This document shows, in pieces, positions 9,186-17,747 of a stretch of DNA of 64,000 nucleotides. Source of the DNA: Hymenobacter telluris (lineage in GTDB: Bacteria > Bacteroidota > Bacteroidia > Cytophagales > Hymenobacteraceae); NCBI RefSeq assembly GCF_017313265.1, contig NZ_JAFLQZ010000002.1, positions 310,001-374,000 of the forward strand. The letters run 5' to 3'. Position numbers and translations under genes: made by a program. Each line of letters opens with the position of its first letter. The first letter of the stretch is position 1. The notes beneath the pieces were generated by a model. The model did not search any database and was not told where the DNA came from. It saw only the letters and a program-made list of their open reading frames with translations.

Positions 9186-9473
9186 CTAGATTTTGGGCAG
9201 CGTTAGTACCTGGCCTACTTCAATATGGTCAGGGTTGGAGCCAATAATGTTTTTGTTGGCGTCGTAAATCTGGTGCCATTTGGCGGCGTCGCCGTAGTGG
9301 TTTTTGGCAATCTTAGAGAGTGAATCTCCGCTTACTACCGTGTAGCTCTCGCCGGCAGCAGCTTCGGGCTGCGCAGCATTGCCGAAAAAATCGGTGCCAC
9401 CGGCGGCTGGTTTTGCGGCTGGTTCAACGGGCTTTTTTTCGCCTTCATTGGAGAGAAAATCAAACAGTCCCAT
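9186..9473 (-). CDS. Small LysM-domain protein
   Basis: The 95-residue protein starts at the ATG at 9473 (MGLFDFLSNEG); upstream frame extends only to a TTG. Residues 1-42 are a linker rich in Ala, Pro and Lys. Residues 43-92 form one LysM domain (YTVVSGDSLSKIAKNHYGD ... IEVGQVLTLP), which binds N-acetylglucosamine-containing glycans such as peptidoglycan. There is no signal peptide, as in E. coli Kbp/YgaU, but the BON domain of that protein is missing. A cytoplasmic role, or export by an unknown route, are both open. It is a single-gene unit with its own terminator. Confidence 0.8.
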   Translation of the reverse strand: MGLFDFLSNEGEKKPVEPAAKPAAGGTDFFGNAAQPEAAAGESYTVVSGDSLSKIAKNHYGDAAKWHQIYDANKNIIGSNPDHIEVGQVLTLPKI

Positions 9474-9694
9474 GGTCGTGCGTTGGTTTGAGGTGAAAGC
9501 TGAACGCAGCACATCTACTTGATGGCCACGGTGTCAGGCCTCATACGCTAAGTAGGGCAAGATGTTTTGTTTGCTAAGGTCAACAATAGACAAGATCGAA
9601 CATCTTGCCGGAGCCTACCGTAAGAGGCGCAATACCGTCCGGCTACGGAGCTGGCGGCAGCTTCTCTCCACTTCTCACTTAACCTTGACACCTA

Positions 9695-10111
9695 ATGAAA
9701 ACTATGTCCTCTCCGTTTCGCTATTTGGCCAGCCTGCTCATGCTGCTGGTGTTGTTCACTTCTGCTTGCGGCAGCAAAGAAGGCAAAGTAGAAGGCGTAA
9801 ATATGCTCTATGGCAAGGAGAGCAAGGTTTGGAAAACCGATAAGGAACTGGACGCCACCGGCGACAAAGTGAAGCAAACCGATGCGCAGGAAGATGAGCG
9901 TATCACGTTCTTCGCCAACGGCCAATACAACATGACTTCGCCCCAAGGTGCGGTAAACGGCAAATATACCTTCGACCAGGCCGGCAAAACCATTGCCATG
10001 ACCCCCGACGGCTCCAGCACCAGTAACTCGTTCAGCGTAGTAACCCTCACCGACGACAAACTCACGCTGAAAAGCGCCGCCGGTGCCGAACTGCGCCTCG
10101 AAAAAGAATAA
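9695..10111 (+). CDS. Lipocalin-like lipoprotein
   Basis: The 138-residue protein has an N-terminal hydrophobic segment and a lipobox, LFTSAC, with the lipidated Cys at residue 25. This predicts a membrane-anchored lipoprotein after signal peptidase II cleavage. The mature part (KVWKTDKEL, ITFFANGQYNM, GKYTFDQAGKTIAM, KLTLKSAAGAELRLEK) reads as a series of short beta strands like the lipocalin-like small lipoproteins common in Bacteroidota. No ligand can be inferred. The start could also be the Met codon three codons later. A strong terminator follows at 10134. Neighbours are unrelated. Confidence 0.65.
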   Translation: MKTMSSPFRYLASLLMLLVLFTSACGSKEGKVEGVNMLYGKESKVWKTDKELDATGDKVKQTDAQEDERITFFANGQYNMTSPQGAVNGKYTFDQAGKTIAMTPDGSSTSNSFSVVTLTDDKLTLKSAAGAELRLEKE

Positions 10112-10133
10112 CCCTTTCCACATACTACCTGCC

Positions 10134-10170
10134 AAAAGCGCCACCGGCTAACCGGTGGCGCTTTTTTTTT
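10134..10170 (+). terminator. Intrinsic terminator after the lipoprotein gene
   Basis: AAAAGCGCCACCGG (10134-10147) pairs perfectly with CCGGTGGCGCTTTT (10152-10165) around a 4-base loop, followed by more T to 10170. Confidence 0.92.
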
Positions 10171-10342
10171 GACCTGTTCTCAACTACAGTCACTGCGTAA
10201 GCCGCACGCGCTACTCGGGCATTGCTAGTCTCAGAAGGCTGTAAGTTAATAGCAACGGCTGCCCGGTTCAGCTTTAGTAGCAGCCCCGGCAGTGCAGCCC
10301 GCAGTAAGGTGTTGGTTGCACTACTGGGCGTGCAGGTGCTAC

Positions 10343-11431
10343 CTATGAGTGCATAACCTGCGCGGCCTTGGGCTTACCGAAAATGCGCGCCACCCAGCGG
10401 GGCAGGAATACGGCCCCCAGCACCAGATAGAGGTAATACGTCACCAGCCGGTAGAGCAGCACCATGAAGTTGGTCATGGTAGGAGTGCCAATGAACTTGC
10501 CGAAAAACGTGGGGAAAGCACCTTCGGCAATACCCGCGCCACCGGGCGTAATGGCAATCAGCAGGATAACTTTATAGGTGAGGTTGCGGCCGAAAATCAG
10601 CCAGAATTCCGGCCACGTCACGTCAATAAATGCCGAAATCAGGCAGCCGATAACCAGGTAGCGGGCCGTCCAGACGAAGGCCGTGCTCAGGGCGGCGCGC
10701 AGCCAATAGCCCCAGCCGTTGCCGCGCAGTTCGGCCGAAGCCAGCACCATTTCGTTGCCCATCTTATAGGCCTTGCCTCGGAAGCGCCGAATGCCGCGCA
10801 TCGAAAACAGCCGTACCAGCAGCCGTTTCACCGATTGCGGATTGAAGAAGATGGCGTACATCATCAGCAGCGCATACAAGCTCACGAAGATGTAGCTGGT
10901 AATGAAGCCAATGCGCAACGTAGTAACCAGCCCGCCCTGCAATGCCTCGTGCGGGTACAGCGCGTCGCCGCCAATCCAGACCACCAGCGGCACCATCAGC
11001 ATGTAATACATATTGTCGAGCATGGCCGTGGCCATAATGTAGGCCACCGACTTGCCCAGCGGAATGCCTTCCTTGTGCAGCAGCACCGGCGCCACGGCCG
11101 TGCCGCCTACCGCCGAGGGCAGCACGCACGACGAAAACTCCCAAATCATTATCACGTCGAGGGAGGCGCGCCAGGTGAGTACTTTTTGGGTGAGGTAGCG
11201 GATGCGGTACACGTAGCCGGCGTCGCGGGCCACCAGTATCACCAGCATGAGCAGCAGCCAGATGGGTTTGGCATTGGCCAGTGGGGCCAGGTCGCCGGGC
11301 TTATAGCTGCGCCAGAACATAAACCCGACCACGCTCAAGCCAATCAGTACCGGCAGTACGATGCGCGAAGGGCGGAGCTTGTCCAGCAATTGCTGGTCCT
11401 CGGTTTGTTGGTCGGCAGAAAGCTGAGGCAT
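10343..11431 (-). CDS. Integral membrane protein, lysylphosphatidylglycerol synthase TM-type (UPF0104)
   Basis: The 362-residue protein starts at the ATG at 11431 (MPQLSADQQTEDQQ). Several hydrophobic segments follow, including IVLPVLIGLSVVGFMFW and IWLLLMLVILVARDAGYVYR, and later the family-typical SSCVLPSAVGGTAVAPVLL and AITPGGAGIAEGAFPTFFG. These match the flippase-like membrane domain also found fused to lysyl-PG synthases (MprF) and in YbhN proteins. No synthetase domain is attached here, so lipid flipping or envelope modification is possible but unproven. It is transcribed alone on the minus strand. Confidence 0.8.
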   Translation of the reverse strand: MPQLSADQQTEDQQLLDKLRPSRIVLPVLIGLSVVGFMFWRSYKPGDLAPLANAKPIWLLLMLVILVARDAGYVYRIRYLTQKVLTWRASLDVIMIWEFSSCVLPSAVGGTAVAPVLLHKEGIPLGKSVAYIMATAMLDNMYYMLMVPLVVWIGGDALYPHEALQGGLVTTLRIGFITSYIFVSLYALLMMYAIFFNPQSVKRLLVRLFSMRGIRRFRGKAYKMGNEMVLASAELRGNGWGYWLRAALSTAFVWTARYLVIGCLISAFIDVTWPEFWLIFGRNLTYKVILLIAITPGGAGIAEGAFPTFFGKFIGTPTMTNFMVLLYRLVTYYLYLVLGAVFLPRWVARIFGKPKAAQVMHS

Positions 11432-11807
11432 GAGGCAATGCGGGGAGTGCGAGGTCAAAAGTAGGGATTATAGCAGGGCAGCCGGTTAAAGCACAATTAA
11501 TAAAAGTGGGCTACAACGACCCGCAAACCACTGCCTGCGCCCCTACATACGCGCCAGCCACTCCTGGGGTGCAGAATAGATTTTTATCGTGTTCAAAACC
11601 AAAGAGTAGCATTGCTGGCAACTAAATGCACGGGCAAGTGCGGCCTGCTCCTGAGTGGGTATGGGCAGAAAGCGGTTCGCTAGCCAACCGTCCGAACAGA
11701 AAACCCGTAACTTTGTCCGGTGCAGGTAGTAAGCAGCGGGAGGTAGCCTAACCTTTCGAGTAGCTCGACTGTTGCACCGCTACTCATTCCTATTTGCTCC
11801 TCTATAC
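11432..11807. other. Intergenic region upstream of dxs
   Basis: These 376 bases separate two divergently transcribed genes. The only element I can support is a TAACTTTG box at 11708-11715, listed separately. I see no ORF, hairpin or repeat of note. Confidence 0.6.
11708..11715 (+). promoter_or_regulatory. Possible -7 element for dxs
   Basis: TAACTTTG matches the Bacteroidota TAnnTTTG consensus and sits 92 bases before the dxs ATG. No TTG is found at the expected -33 spacing, so the call is tentative. Confidence 0.4.
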
Positions 11808-13751
11808 ATGATTGTCGAACCCGGTGACTTGCTGGCGGCCATAAACTCGCCCAACGACCTGAAAAAGCTCAACCAGGATCAGCTGGTGCAACTAAGCCAG
11901 GAGCTACGTCAGTTCATTATCGATACGGTTTCGATTTACGGGGGGCACTTCGGGGCTTCGCTGGGCGTGGTAGAACTGACCGTGGCCCTGCATTACGTGT
12001 TCAATACACCCTACGACCAGCTGGTGTGGGATGTGGGCCACCAGGCGTACGGCCACAAGATATTGACCGGCCGCCGGGACCGGTTTCCCACCAACCGCCG
12101 CTACAACGGCATGTCGGGCTTCCCGAAACGCAAAGAAAGCGAGTACGATGCCTTTGGGGTTGGGCACAGTAGCACCAGCATTGGCGCGGCGCTGGGCATG
12201 GCCGTTGCCTCCGACTACAAAGGCGAATTCGACCGGCAGCACATTGCCGTTATCGGCGACGGCGCCATGACGGCCGGTATGGCCTTCGAGGCGCTCAACC
12301 ACGCCGGGGTCAGCAATTCCAATTTGCTGGTTATCCTCAACGACAACTGCATGAGCATCGACCCCAACGTGGGCGCGCTCAAAGAATACCTGACGGATAT
12401 CACCACGTCGCGCACCTACAACAAAGTGCGCGAGGAGTTGTGGAACGTGCTGGGCAAACTCAGCAAGTTCGGTCCTAATCCGCAGCAGATAGCCCGCAAG
12501 GTGGAGCAGGCCATGAAGGCTACCTTGCTCAAGCAGAGCAACCTGTTCGAGGCGTTGAACTTCCGCTACTTCGGCCCCGTGGATGGCCACGATGTGCAGC
12601 ATCTGACCACCATCCTCTCCGACCTGAAAAGCATTCCGGGCCCGAAAATCCTGCACTGCGTAACGGTGAAGGGCAAAGGCTACGCGCTGGCCGAGAAAGA
12701 CCAGACCCTGTGGCACGCCCCCGGCTTGTTCGACAAGGTTACCGGCGAAATCAGCAAGAAAACCTATTCGACGCCACAGCCGCCCAGGTACCAGGATGTG
12801 TTTGGGCACACGATGATTGAGCTGGCCGAAGCCAACGACAAAATCATGGGCGTGACGCCGGCCATGCCCTCAGGCTCGTCGCTGAACCTGATGATGGCCG
12901 CCATGCCCAAGCGCGCCTTCGATGTGGGCATTGCCGAGCAGCACGCCGTAACGTTTTCGGCGGGGCTGGCTACGCAGGGCCTAATTCCGTTCTGCAATAT
13001 CTACTCGTCGTTTATGCAGCGCGCCTACGACCAGGTGCTGCACGATGTGGCGCTGCAAAACCTGCACGTGGTATTCTGCCTCGACCGCGCCGGTTTTGCC
13101 GGTGCCGACGGCCCCACCCACCACGGCTGCTACGACTTGGCCTACATGCGCAGCATCCCCAACATGGTGGTATCGGCCCCAATGAACGAGGAGGAATTGC
13201 GCAACCTGATGTACACGGCCACCCTGCCCGAAAACGCCGGTCCGTTTAGCATCCGCTACCCGCGCGGCGAAGGCGTGATGCCGGAATGGCGCAAGCCCCT
13301 ACGCAAAATTACGGTGGGCACCGGCCGCGTAGTGCGCGAGGGCGAAGGCGTAGCGGTGCTCAGCATCGGCCACATCGGCAACTACGCCACCAAAGCCACT
13401 CAGAAGCTGCAAGCTGAAGGCCTCAACCCCGGCCACTACGATATGCGCTTCTGCAAGCCCCTGGACGAAGAAATGCTGCATAGCATCCTGAGCCGCTACA
13501 AAGCCATTGTAACCGTAGAAGACGGCTGCCTGCCCGGCGGTTTTGGCGCGGCGGTACTGGAGTTCATGGCCGACCACGGCTACAGCCTGCCCGTAAAACG
13601 CCTCGGCATCCCCGACCGGATAGTGGAGCACGGCACCCAGGACGAACTCTACAAAGAATGCGGCTTCGATGCTGATGGTATTGCCGCCGCCCTGCGTGAG
13701 CTAAGTGGCAAAGTAGTAGCCAAAGCTCCTGTGGAAACTGTGCTGCTCTAA
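11808..13751 (+). CDS. dxs: 1-deoxy-D-xylulose-5-phosphate synthase
   Basis: Dxs condenses pyruvate and glyceraldehyde-3-phosphate with thiamine diphosphate, the first step of the MEP isoprenoid pathway. The 647-residue protein starts at the ATG at 11808 (MIVEPGDLLAAIN). The TPP motif is GDGAM at 150-154 with Asn180 in LNDNCMS; the early GGHFGASLGVVELT and HSSTSIGAALG segments are typical. GIAEQHAVTFSAGLA carries the glutamate that activates the cofactor, and LDRAGFAGADGPTHHG is the second conserved block. The C-terminal transketolase domain is intact. Length is slightly above the E. coli enzyme. A strong terminator follows. Confidence 0.96.
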   Translation: MIVEPGDLLAAINSPNDLKKLNQDQLVQLSQELRQFIIDTVSIYGGHFGASLGVVELTVALHYVFNTPYDQLVWDVGHQAYGHKILTGRRDRFPTNRRYNGMSGFPKRKESEYDAFGVGHSSTSIGAALGMAVASDYKGEFDRQHIAVIGDGAMTAGMAFEALNHAGVSNSNLLVILNDNCMSIDPNVGALKEYLTDITTSRTYNKVREELWNVLGKLSKFGPNPQQIARKVEQAMKATLLKQSNLFEALNFRYFGPVDGHDVQHLTTILSDLKSIPGPKILHCVTVKGKGYALAEKDQTLWHAPGLFDKVTGEISKKTYSTPQPPRYQDVFGHTMIELAEANDKIMGVTPAMPSGSSLNLMMAAMPKRAFDVGIAEQHAVTFSAGLATQGLIPFCNIYSSFMQRAYDQVLHDVALQNLHVVFCLDRAGFAGADGPTHHGCYDLAYMRSIPNMVVSAPMNEEELRNLMYTATLPENAGPFSIRYPRGEGVMPEWRKPLRKITVGTGRVVREGEGVAVLSIGHIGNYATKATQKLQAEGLNPGHYDMRFCKPLDEEMLHSILSRYKAIVTVEDGCLPGGFGAAVLEFMADHGYSLPVKRLGIPDRIVEHGTQDELYKECGFDADGIAAALRELSGKVVAKAPVETVLL

Positions 13752-13768
13752 GTTGATATTGATTGACG

Positions 13769-13804
13769 AAAAAGCCCCGTCGGATTCATCCGGTGGGGCT
13801 TTTT
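13769..13804 (+). terminator. Intrinsic terminator of dxs
   Basis: A 17-pair stem (13769-13785 with 13788-13804, two G-T wobbles, 2-base loop) has A-rich 5' and T-rich 3' ends, 18 bases after the dxs stop. Confidence 0.92.
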
Positions 13805-13874
13805 GCGTTTTAGAAAGTCTGTGGCCAGAGGTAGGCAAGGATATGTGAGAGAGAAAATAAAAAATATTTACCTG

Positions 13875-13911
13875 TGTATGTACATCAATTAAAACAATGT
13901 ACATACATTTG
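13875..13911 (+). promoter_or_regulatory. Palindromic operator overlapping the yceI promoter
   Basis: TGTATGTACAT (13875-13885) and ATGTACATACA (13897-13907) are perfect 11-base inverted repeats 11 bases apart. The right arm overlaps TACATTTG (13904-13911), a match to the -7 consensus. No TTG occurs at -33, and the left arm covers that region, so a dimeric regulator probably controls this promoter. The regulator is not in the window. Confidence 0.6.
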
Positions 13912-13980
13912 TGCATGATTCGGCAGCACGGATAGCTCGCCGCTACTTACAACGTTATCAAACCAGCAACGCCTACCATT

Positions 13981-14526
13981 ATGGCAACTACCACTTGGGT
14001 TCTCGACCCCACGCACTCCGAAGTTCAGTTCAAAATCAAGCACCTCGTTATTTCTACGGTTACGGGTTCGTTCAAGAAATTTGAAGGCAAAGCCGTAACA
14101 GAAAACGATACGTTCGAAAACGCTCAGGTGACGTTTGCCCTGGATGTAGCCAGCATCGACACCAACCAGGAGCAGCGCGACGAGCACCTGCGTAACAACG
14201 ACTTCTTCGACGCCGCTACGCACCCGCAAATCACCTTCACTTCCACTTCGCTCACCAAGAACGGCGACGAGTATAAGCTGACCGGCAACATGACCGTGAA
14301 GGACGTAACCAAGCCCGTAACCCTGGACGTGGAATTTGGCGGCACGGCTACCGACTTCTATGGCAACGAAAAGGCGGGCTTTGAAGTAACCGGCAAAATC
14401 AACCGCAAGGAGTTTGGCCTGACCTTCCACGCCGTAACCGAAGCCGGCTCTATCGTGCTCGGCGACGACGTGAAGCTGTTCGCCAACGTGCAGTTCATCA
14501 AGCAGAAAGAAGAAGTACTAGCATAG
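13981..14526 (+). CDS. YceI-family lipid-binding protein
   Basis: The 181-residue protein is a complete YceI domain: it opens with TTWVLDPTHSEVQFKIKHL and continues with VTGSFKKFEGKA, then FDAATHPQITFTSTS and GNMTVKDVTKPVTLDVEFGG. YceI proteins are lipocalin-like barrels that bind polyisoprenoids or fatty amides, and some respond to stress or alkaline pH. There is no signal peptide, so this copy should be cytoplasmic. The start is ATG at 13981. It is a single-gene unit with a striking palindromic operator upstream and a terminator downstream, suggesting switchable expression. Confidence 0.9.
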   Translation: MATTTWVLDPTHSEVQFKIKHLVISTVTGSFKKFEGKAVTENDTFENAQVTFALDVASIDTNQEQRDEHLRNNDFFDAATHPQITFTSTSLTKNGDEYKLTGNMTVKDVTKPVTLDVEFGGTATDFYGNEKAGFEVTGKINRKEFGLTFHAVTEAGSIVLGDDVKLFANVQFIKQKEEVLA

Positions 14527-14555
14527 TTTCGCCACTCAACCACACTTTATTGCAC

Positions 14556-14590
14556 AAAGAGTCGGCTACCTCAGGTAGCCGGCTCTTTTT
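14556..14590. terminator. Terminator after yceI, overlapping the next gene's stop
   Basis: Arms 14556-14570 and 14574-14588 pair over 15 positions (one G-T) with a 3-base loop and T-run to 14590. The last two bases lie in the stop codon of the convergent gene, so the hairpin probably serves both. Confidence 0.88.
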
Positions 14591-15590
14591 AGTTACGGCT
14601 GGTGGCAACCGCTTTGCTGGCATCGGCTTCACAGCGGCGGCGAATCACATCCAGGATGCGCCGCTGGATTTCGCTCATCACGTAGTCGGTCCAGAGGCCG
14701 GCGTAGGGGTTGATGCGGGTGCTGAGGCGCTGCTGGCTATAGAGTACGAGGCGAGTGCGGCCGGGGCCGGCGGGTACCAGCTCGTAGGTGCCCCGCAGCA
14801 CATCGAAAAACCGGCCGCCGACGGTTACGTGCTCGTCGAAGGTGGTAGGCGGGATGGTGGCGGTGTTGGGCACAATGCTGAACGACAGGCGCTGTTGCGG
14901 CTCCCACACGTCTACGGTTTCAATGAATTCCACACCTCGCTCGAAGGTAGCATGGCGTACACCGCCTACGCCCTCGTGCGTGAGAGTGGCTTCTACGGGC
15001 CGCGGAAAGCCGATTCTGTCTACCAAGCTCGAACCCAAATCCTGCGCCTGAATAGGCGGTACCCGGATGATTTGCTGCCAGACCACGGAGGCGGGCGCCT
15101 GAATAAGCACGGTATTCTCAACGCGGCGTAGGGTAGTAGGAGCGGCAAATTGGCCTTCGAGCGGCGCTAACAGGAACGGCAGCAGCGCAAAGACGGCGAC
15201 GGTATAGGTTTTGTCTTTGTTGGGTTTATCGTCGGTAAAAAGCAGGTAGAGAACAGACCCTATGTAGGAGGTAATGAGGAAGAGCGGGGAGATAATCAGC
15301 ACGCAAATCATTCCTTCCAGATGAAACACCAGCGCCATAAACAGGAAAAGCACAACCGTCACGAAAGGCCCCCACACCGTCCGCCATGATTTTGACGCAG
15401 TAACAGGTGTGAAATGCGTGGTAACGGCTCCTAATGCCATTGGGACAAGCAGCAGAAAGCAGAGCATCAGCAGCCCGCCAGCGTCGTTGAAGCTGCTCGT
15501 AGCAAAGACAAATCGGCCGAGTAATGCAGCAAGCAGACCGGCCACCACGGCAATAACATAGTGTAGATTGTGACGCTTGATAAAGGCCAT
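14589..15590 (-). CDS. Membrane protein with C-terminal SRPBCC-like domain
   Basis: The 333-residue protein starts at the ATG at 15590 (MAFIKRHNLHYV). The first 150 residues hold four or five hydrophobic segments, for example VIAVVAGLLAALLGRFVFA, LLMLCFLLLVPMALGAV and MICVLIISPLFLITSYIGS. From about residue 165 (VENTVLIQAPASVVWQQII) it resembles a START/SRPBCC ligand-binding fold, with later LSFSIVPNTA and GRTRLVLYSQQRLS strands. The combination suggests a membrane-tethered binding domain, but I do not know a function. It is divergent from the hydrolase at 15692, with about 100 bases shared for promoters. Confidence 0.65.
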   Translation of the reverse strand: MAFIKRHNLHYVIAVVAGLLAALLGRFVFATSSFNDAGGLLMLCFLLLVPMALGAVTTHFTPVTASKSWRTVWGPFVTVVLFLFMALVFHLEGMICVLIISPLFLITSYIGSVLYLLFTDDKPNKDKTYTVAVFALLPFLLAPLEGQFAAPTTLRRVENTVLIQAPASVVWQQIIRVPPIQAQDLGSSLVDRIGFPRPVEATLTHEGVGGVRHATFERGVEFIETVDVWEPQQRLSFSIVPNTATIPPTTFDEHVTVGGRFFDVLRGTYELVPAGPGRTRLVLYSQQRLSTRINPYAGLWTDYVMSEIQRRILDVIRRRCEADASKAVATSRN

Positions 15591-15691
15591 TAGGATACGA
15601 GGAACAGAGAGTAAAAGGAACAAGCAAGGTAAATGTGCGTACTTGTTTCGACTCCTTCGTGGTCTTCCTCCACGAATCTTTGCAACTGTTT

Positions 15692-16453
15692 ATGCCTGCC
15701 CAGCCAACCATCGTTTTTCTCCACGGCTTTGCCGAAAGCCAAGCTATTTGGACTGATTTTCTGCACAAGTTTCCCGAAGGCTATCAGTTATTGACGCTTG
15801 ATCTGCTGGGGCACGGTGCCAATACCGAGGCCGTGCCGGACTACAGCATGGAAGCCCAGGCGCAGTATGTAGCCGACCAACTGGCCGAACAGAACGTGGG
15901 GAAGGTGCTGCTGGTAGGCCATAGCATGGGTGGTTACGTGGCCCTGGCCTTCGCGGAGCGCCATCATGAGAAGGTGGCTGGCCTGGTGCTATTCCATTCC
16001 ACGGCGCTGCCCGACACCGAGGAGAAGCAGGCCAACCGCATCAAAAACATGGAGTTCGTGCGCAAAAACGGCGTCGGCAAGTTCATGGACTCGTTTATCC
16101 GGCCACTGTTTGCACCCGCCAACCGCGACAAGATGCAGGCGCAACAGGAGTTGCTGGAAAACATCGGCAAAGCCACGCCCGATGCCACCGTGCTGGGTGG
16201 CCTGGAAGCCATGCGCAACCGCCCCGACCGGACGCAAGTCCTGCGCGACGCCACGTTTCCGGTGCTTTTCATCGACGGTAAAGACGACGCGGCAGTGGCT
16301 GTGGATAGTTTACTGCCGCAACTCGCCCTGCCCGCGGAAAGCCACGCCTTGCTGCTTGGCAATGTGGGGCACCTCGGCTATTTCGAAGCGCCGGAACGTA
16401 CGCGCCGCGCCGTAGTGGATTTTGCCGCCTCAGTAGCAGCTAATGCGAGCTAA
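15692..16453 (+). CDS. Alpha/beta hydrolase
   Basis: The 253-residue protein begins at the ATG at 15692 (MPAQPTIVFLHGFAES); the frame extends upstream to another possible start but that part is not family-like. HGF is the oxyanion motif (about residues 11-13), VGHSMGGYVAL carries the nucleophile serine, FIDGKDDAAV the probable acid and GNVGHLGYFE the catalytic histidine. It matches the soluble AB-hydrolase-1 group, which covers esterases, haloperoxidase-like and pathway-specific hydrolases. The substrate cannot be told. No signal peptide is present. Confidence 0.85.
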   Translation: MPAQPTIVFLHGFAESQAIWTDFLHKFPEGYQLLTLDLLGHGANTEAVPDYSMEAQAQYVADQLAEQNVGKVLLVGHSMGGYVALAFAERHHEKVAGLVLFHSTALPDTEEKQANRIKNMEFVRKNGVGKFMDSFIRPLFAPANRDKMQAQQELLENIGKATPDATVLGGLEAMRNRPDRTQVLRDATFPVLFIDGKDDAAVAVDSLLPQLALPAESHALLLGNVGHLGYFEAPERTRRAVVDFAASVAANAS

Positions 16454-16487
16454 GCACACGGCAATCTGATAAAACCTGAGCAAGAGT

Positions 16488-17624
16488 TTAGCGGATGCGG
16501 AAGCTGAACGGTAGCACGTAGAACACTTTCACGGGTTTGCCTTGGTGCTTGGCCGGTGTGAGGGCCGCAGTTTGGCTACGCGCCGCTTCCAGCACCGCCT
16601 GGTTCAGCTCCGCCCCCGCCGACCTAACCACCTGCATCTGCTCCAACGCTCCGGTTTCGTTCACCACAAAGTATAGATAAACTGTACCTTCTACCTGATT
16701 GCGCAGAGCTTGCGCCGGGTACTTGATGGTGCGTTGAATACTAGTCTGAATATCCATGCGCGCGGCTTCCGTCCCGAATACGGGCTGCTGGTCGGCGTAC
16801 GGATAGACCTTGGTGGCAGTGCTCGGGGCTGGTTTCGGACTGAAGATAATGGGAAGCACCAGTTGCTCACTTTCCACAGCGGCTCCGTCTAGGGTGGCGG
16901 GCGCCCAAGCGGGCATGGCTTGGATGTAGGCCACGGCGGCTTGTTCCACTTCTAGGTTTTCGGCTTCCGTGGCCGGCCGCGGCGGGGGCGTAGCGGCTGG
17001 CTTGCGCATCAGCGGACCAATGGTTTTGGCCCCCGTTACCTTGCCAGCAGCATCTAGTTTAAAGCGAATAAACAGCCGAACATCAGCTTCTGTGGCGCGG
17101 GCCGCATCGGGGTAGGGGGCTGCGGCCAGATAAGACAGCAGTGCCTCGGGGCCGCCGGGGTACTTGGGCGCAGTGGCAGCGGGCTGCGCGGGCGCCTGCA
17201 TTACAAAGCTGATGGGTACTGTTATGGATACAGCCACCGTCTGTCCGTTCTGCTGGCCTGGCTGCCAGGCCGGCATGCTCTGGATGACGCGCACGGCTTC
17301 TTTGTCCAGTGCGTCTTGCAGAGGTCTGGCTACTCGCACTTGCTCCACTTGGCCTTGCTTATTAACCACAAACGTGACGAACACCTTGCCCGACGCGCCT
17401 GCCTTGAGGGCTTCGTCGGGGTAACGGGTGTTGCGCCGGATGTAGGCCATAATCGAGTCGGTGCGGCTGCCTCTGAACGTGGGCATCTGCTCCACAAACG
17501 TGTATACCTGTTCGGCTGGGGCCGTTGGGGCGGGAGCCGAGGGATTTGTGGTTTGGGCCAGCAGGGAAGGGGCCGCCGCCAGCAGCAGGCCAGTGAGCGT
17601 GCCGCAGTACCAGCGTTGTTTCAT
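16488..17624 (-). CDS. Exported protein with three TonB C-terminal-like domains (copy 1)
   Basis: The 378-residue protein has a signal peptide (about 1-23, ending LLAQ). Three repeats of the TonB C-terminal fold follow: near 40-145 (TRYPDEALKAGASGKVFVTF ... VPISF), 155-265 (less complete) and 275-378 (IKYPAQALRNQVEGTVYLYF ... LPFSFRIR). Each has the family's YP-x-A, G-x-V-y-v-x-F and P-A-W-x-P-G-like landmarks. Classical TonB has an uncleaved membrane anchor, a proline-rich spacer and a single such domain; none of that architecture is seen, unless the signal segment is retained. It may act in the periplasm as a binding or decoy module. A paralogue lies upstream on the same strand. Confidence 0.75.
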   Translation of the reverse strand: MKQRWYCGTLTGLLLAAAPSLLAQTTNPSAPAPTAPAEQVYTFVEQMPTFRGSRTDSIMAYIRRNTRYPDEALKAGASGKVFVTFVVNKQGQVEQVRVARPLQDALDKEAVRVIQSMPAWQPGQQNGQTVAVSITVPISFVMQAPAQPAATAPKYPGGPEALLSYLAAAPYPDAARATEADVRLFIRFKLDAAGKVTGAKTIGPLMRKPAATPPPRPATEAENLEVEQAAVAYIQAMPAWAPATLDGAAVESEQLVLPIIFSPKPAPSTATKVYPYADQQPVFGTEAARMDIQTSIQRTIKYPAQALRNQVEGTVYLYFVVNETGALEQMQVVRSAGAELNQAVLEAARSQTAALTPAKHQGKPVKVFYVLPFSFRIR

Positions 17625-17747
17625 GGGAATTCAGGCAGCTAGAGAAATCAGAAGCAGGAAAGCAGTCAACTATTTTGCCAACGCGGCAGATAAATATAAA
17701 CGTGCGACTTACATACGAAAACACGTAGCCAATTCGGCCGCAAGCTG

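Noticed and set aside
10349..11464. A 371-codon plus-strand frame opposite the LPG-synthase-type gene
   Set aside because: Antisense to a protein with clear membrane segments; product is Gln/His/Arg-rich without any motif.
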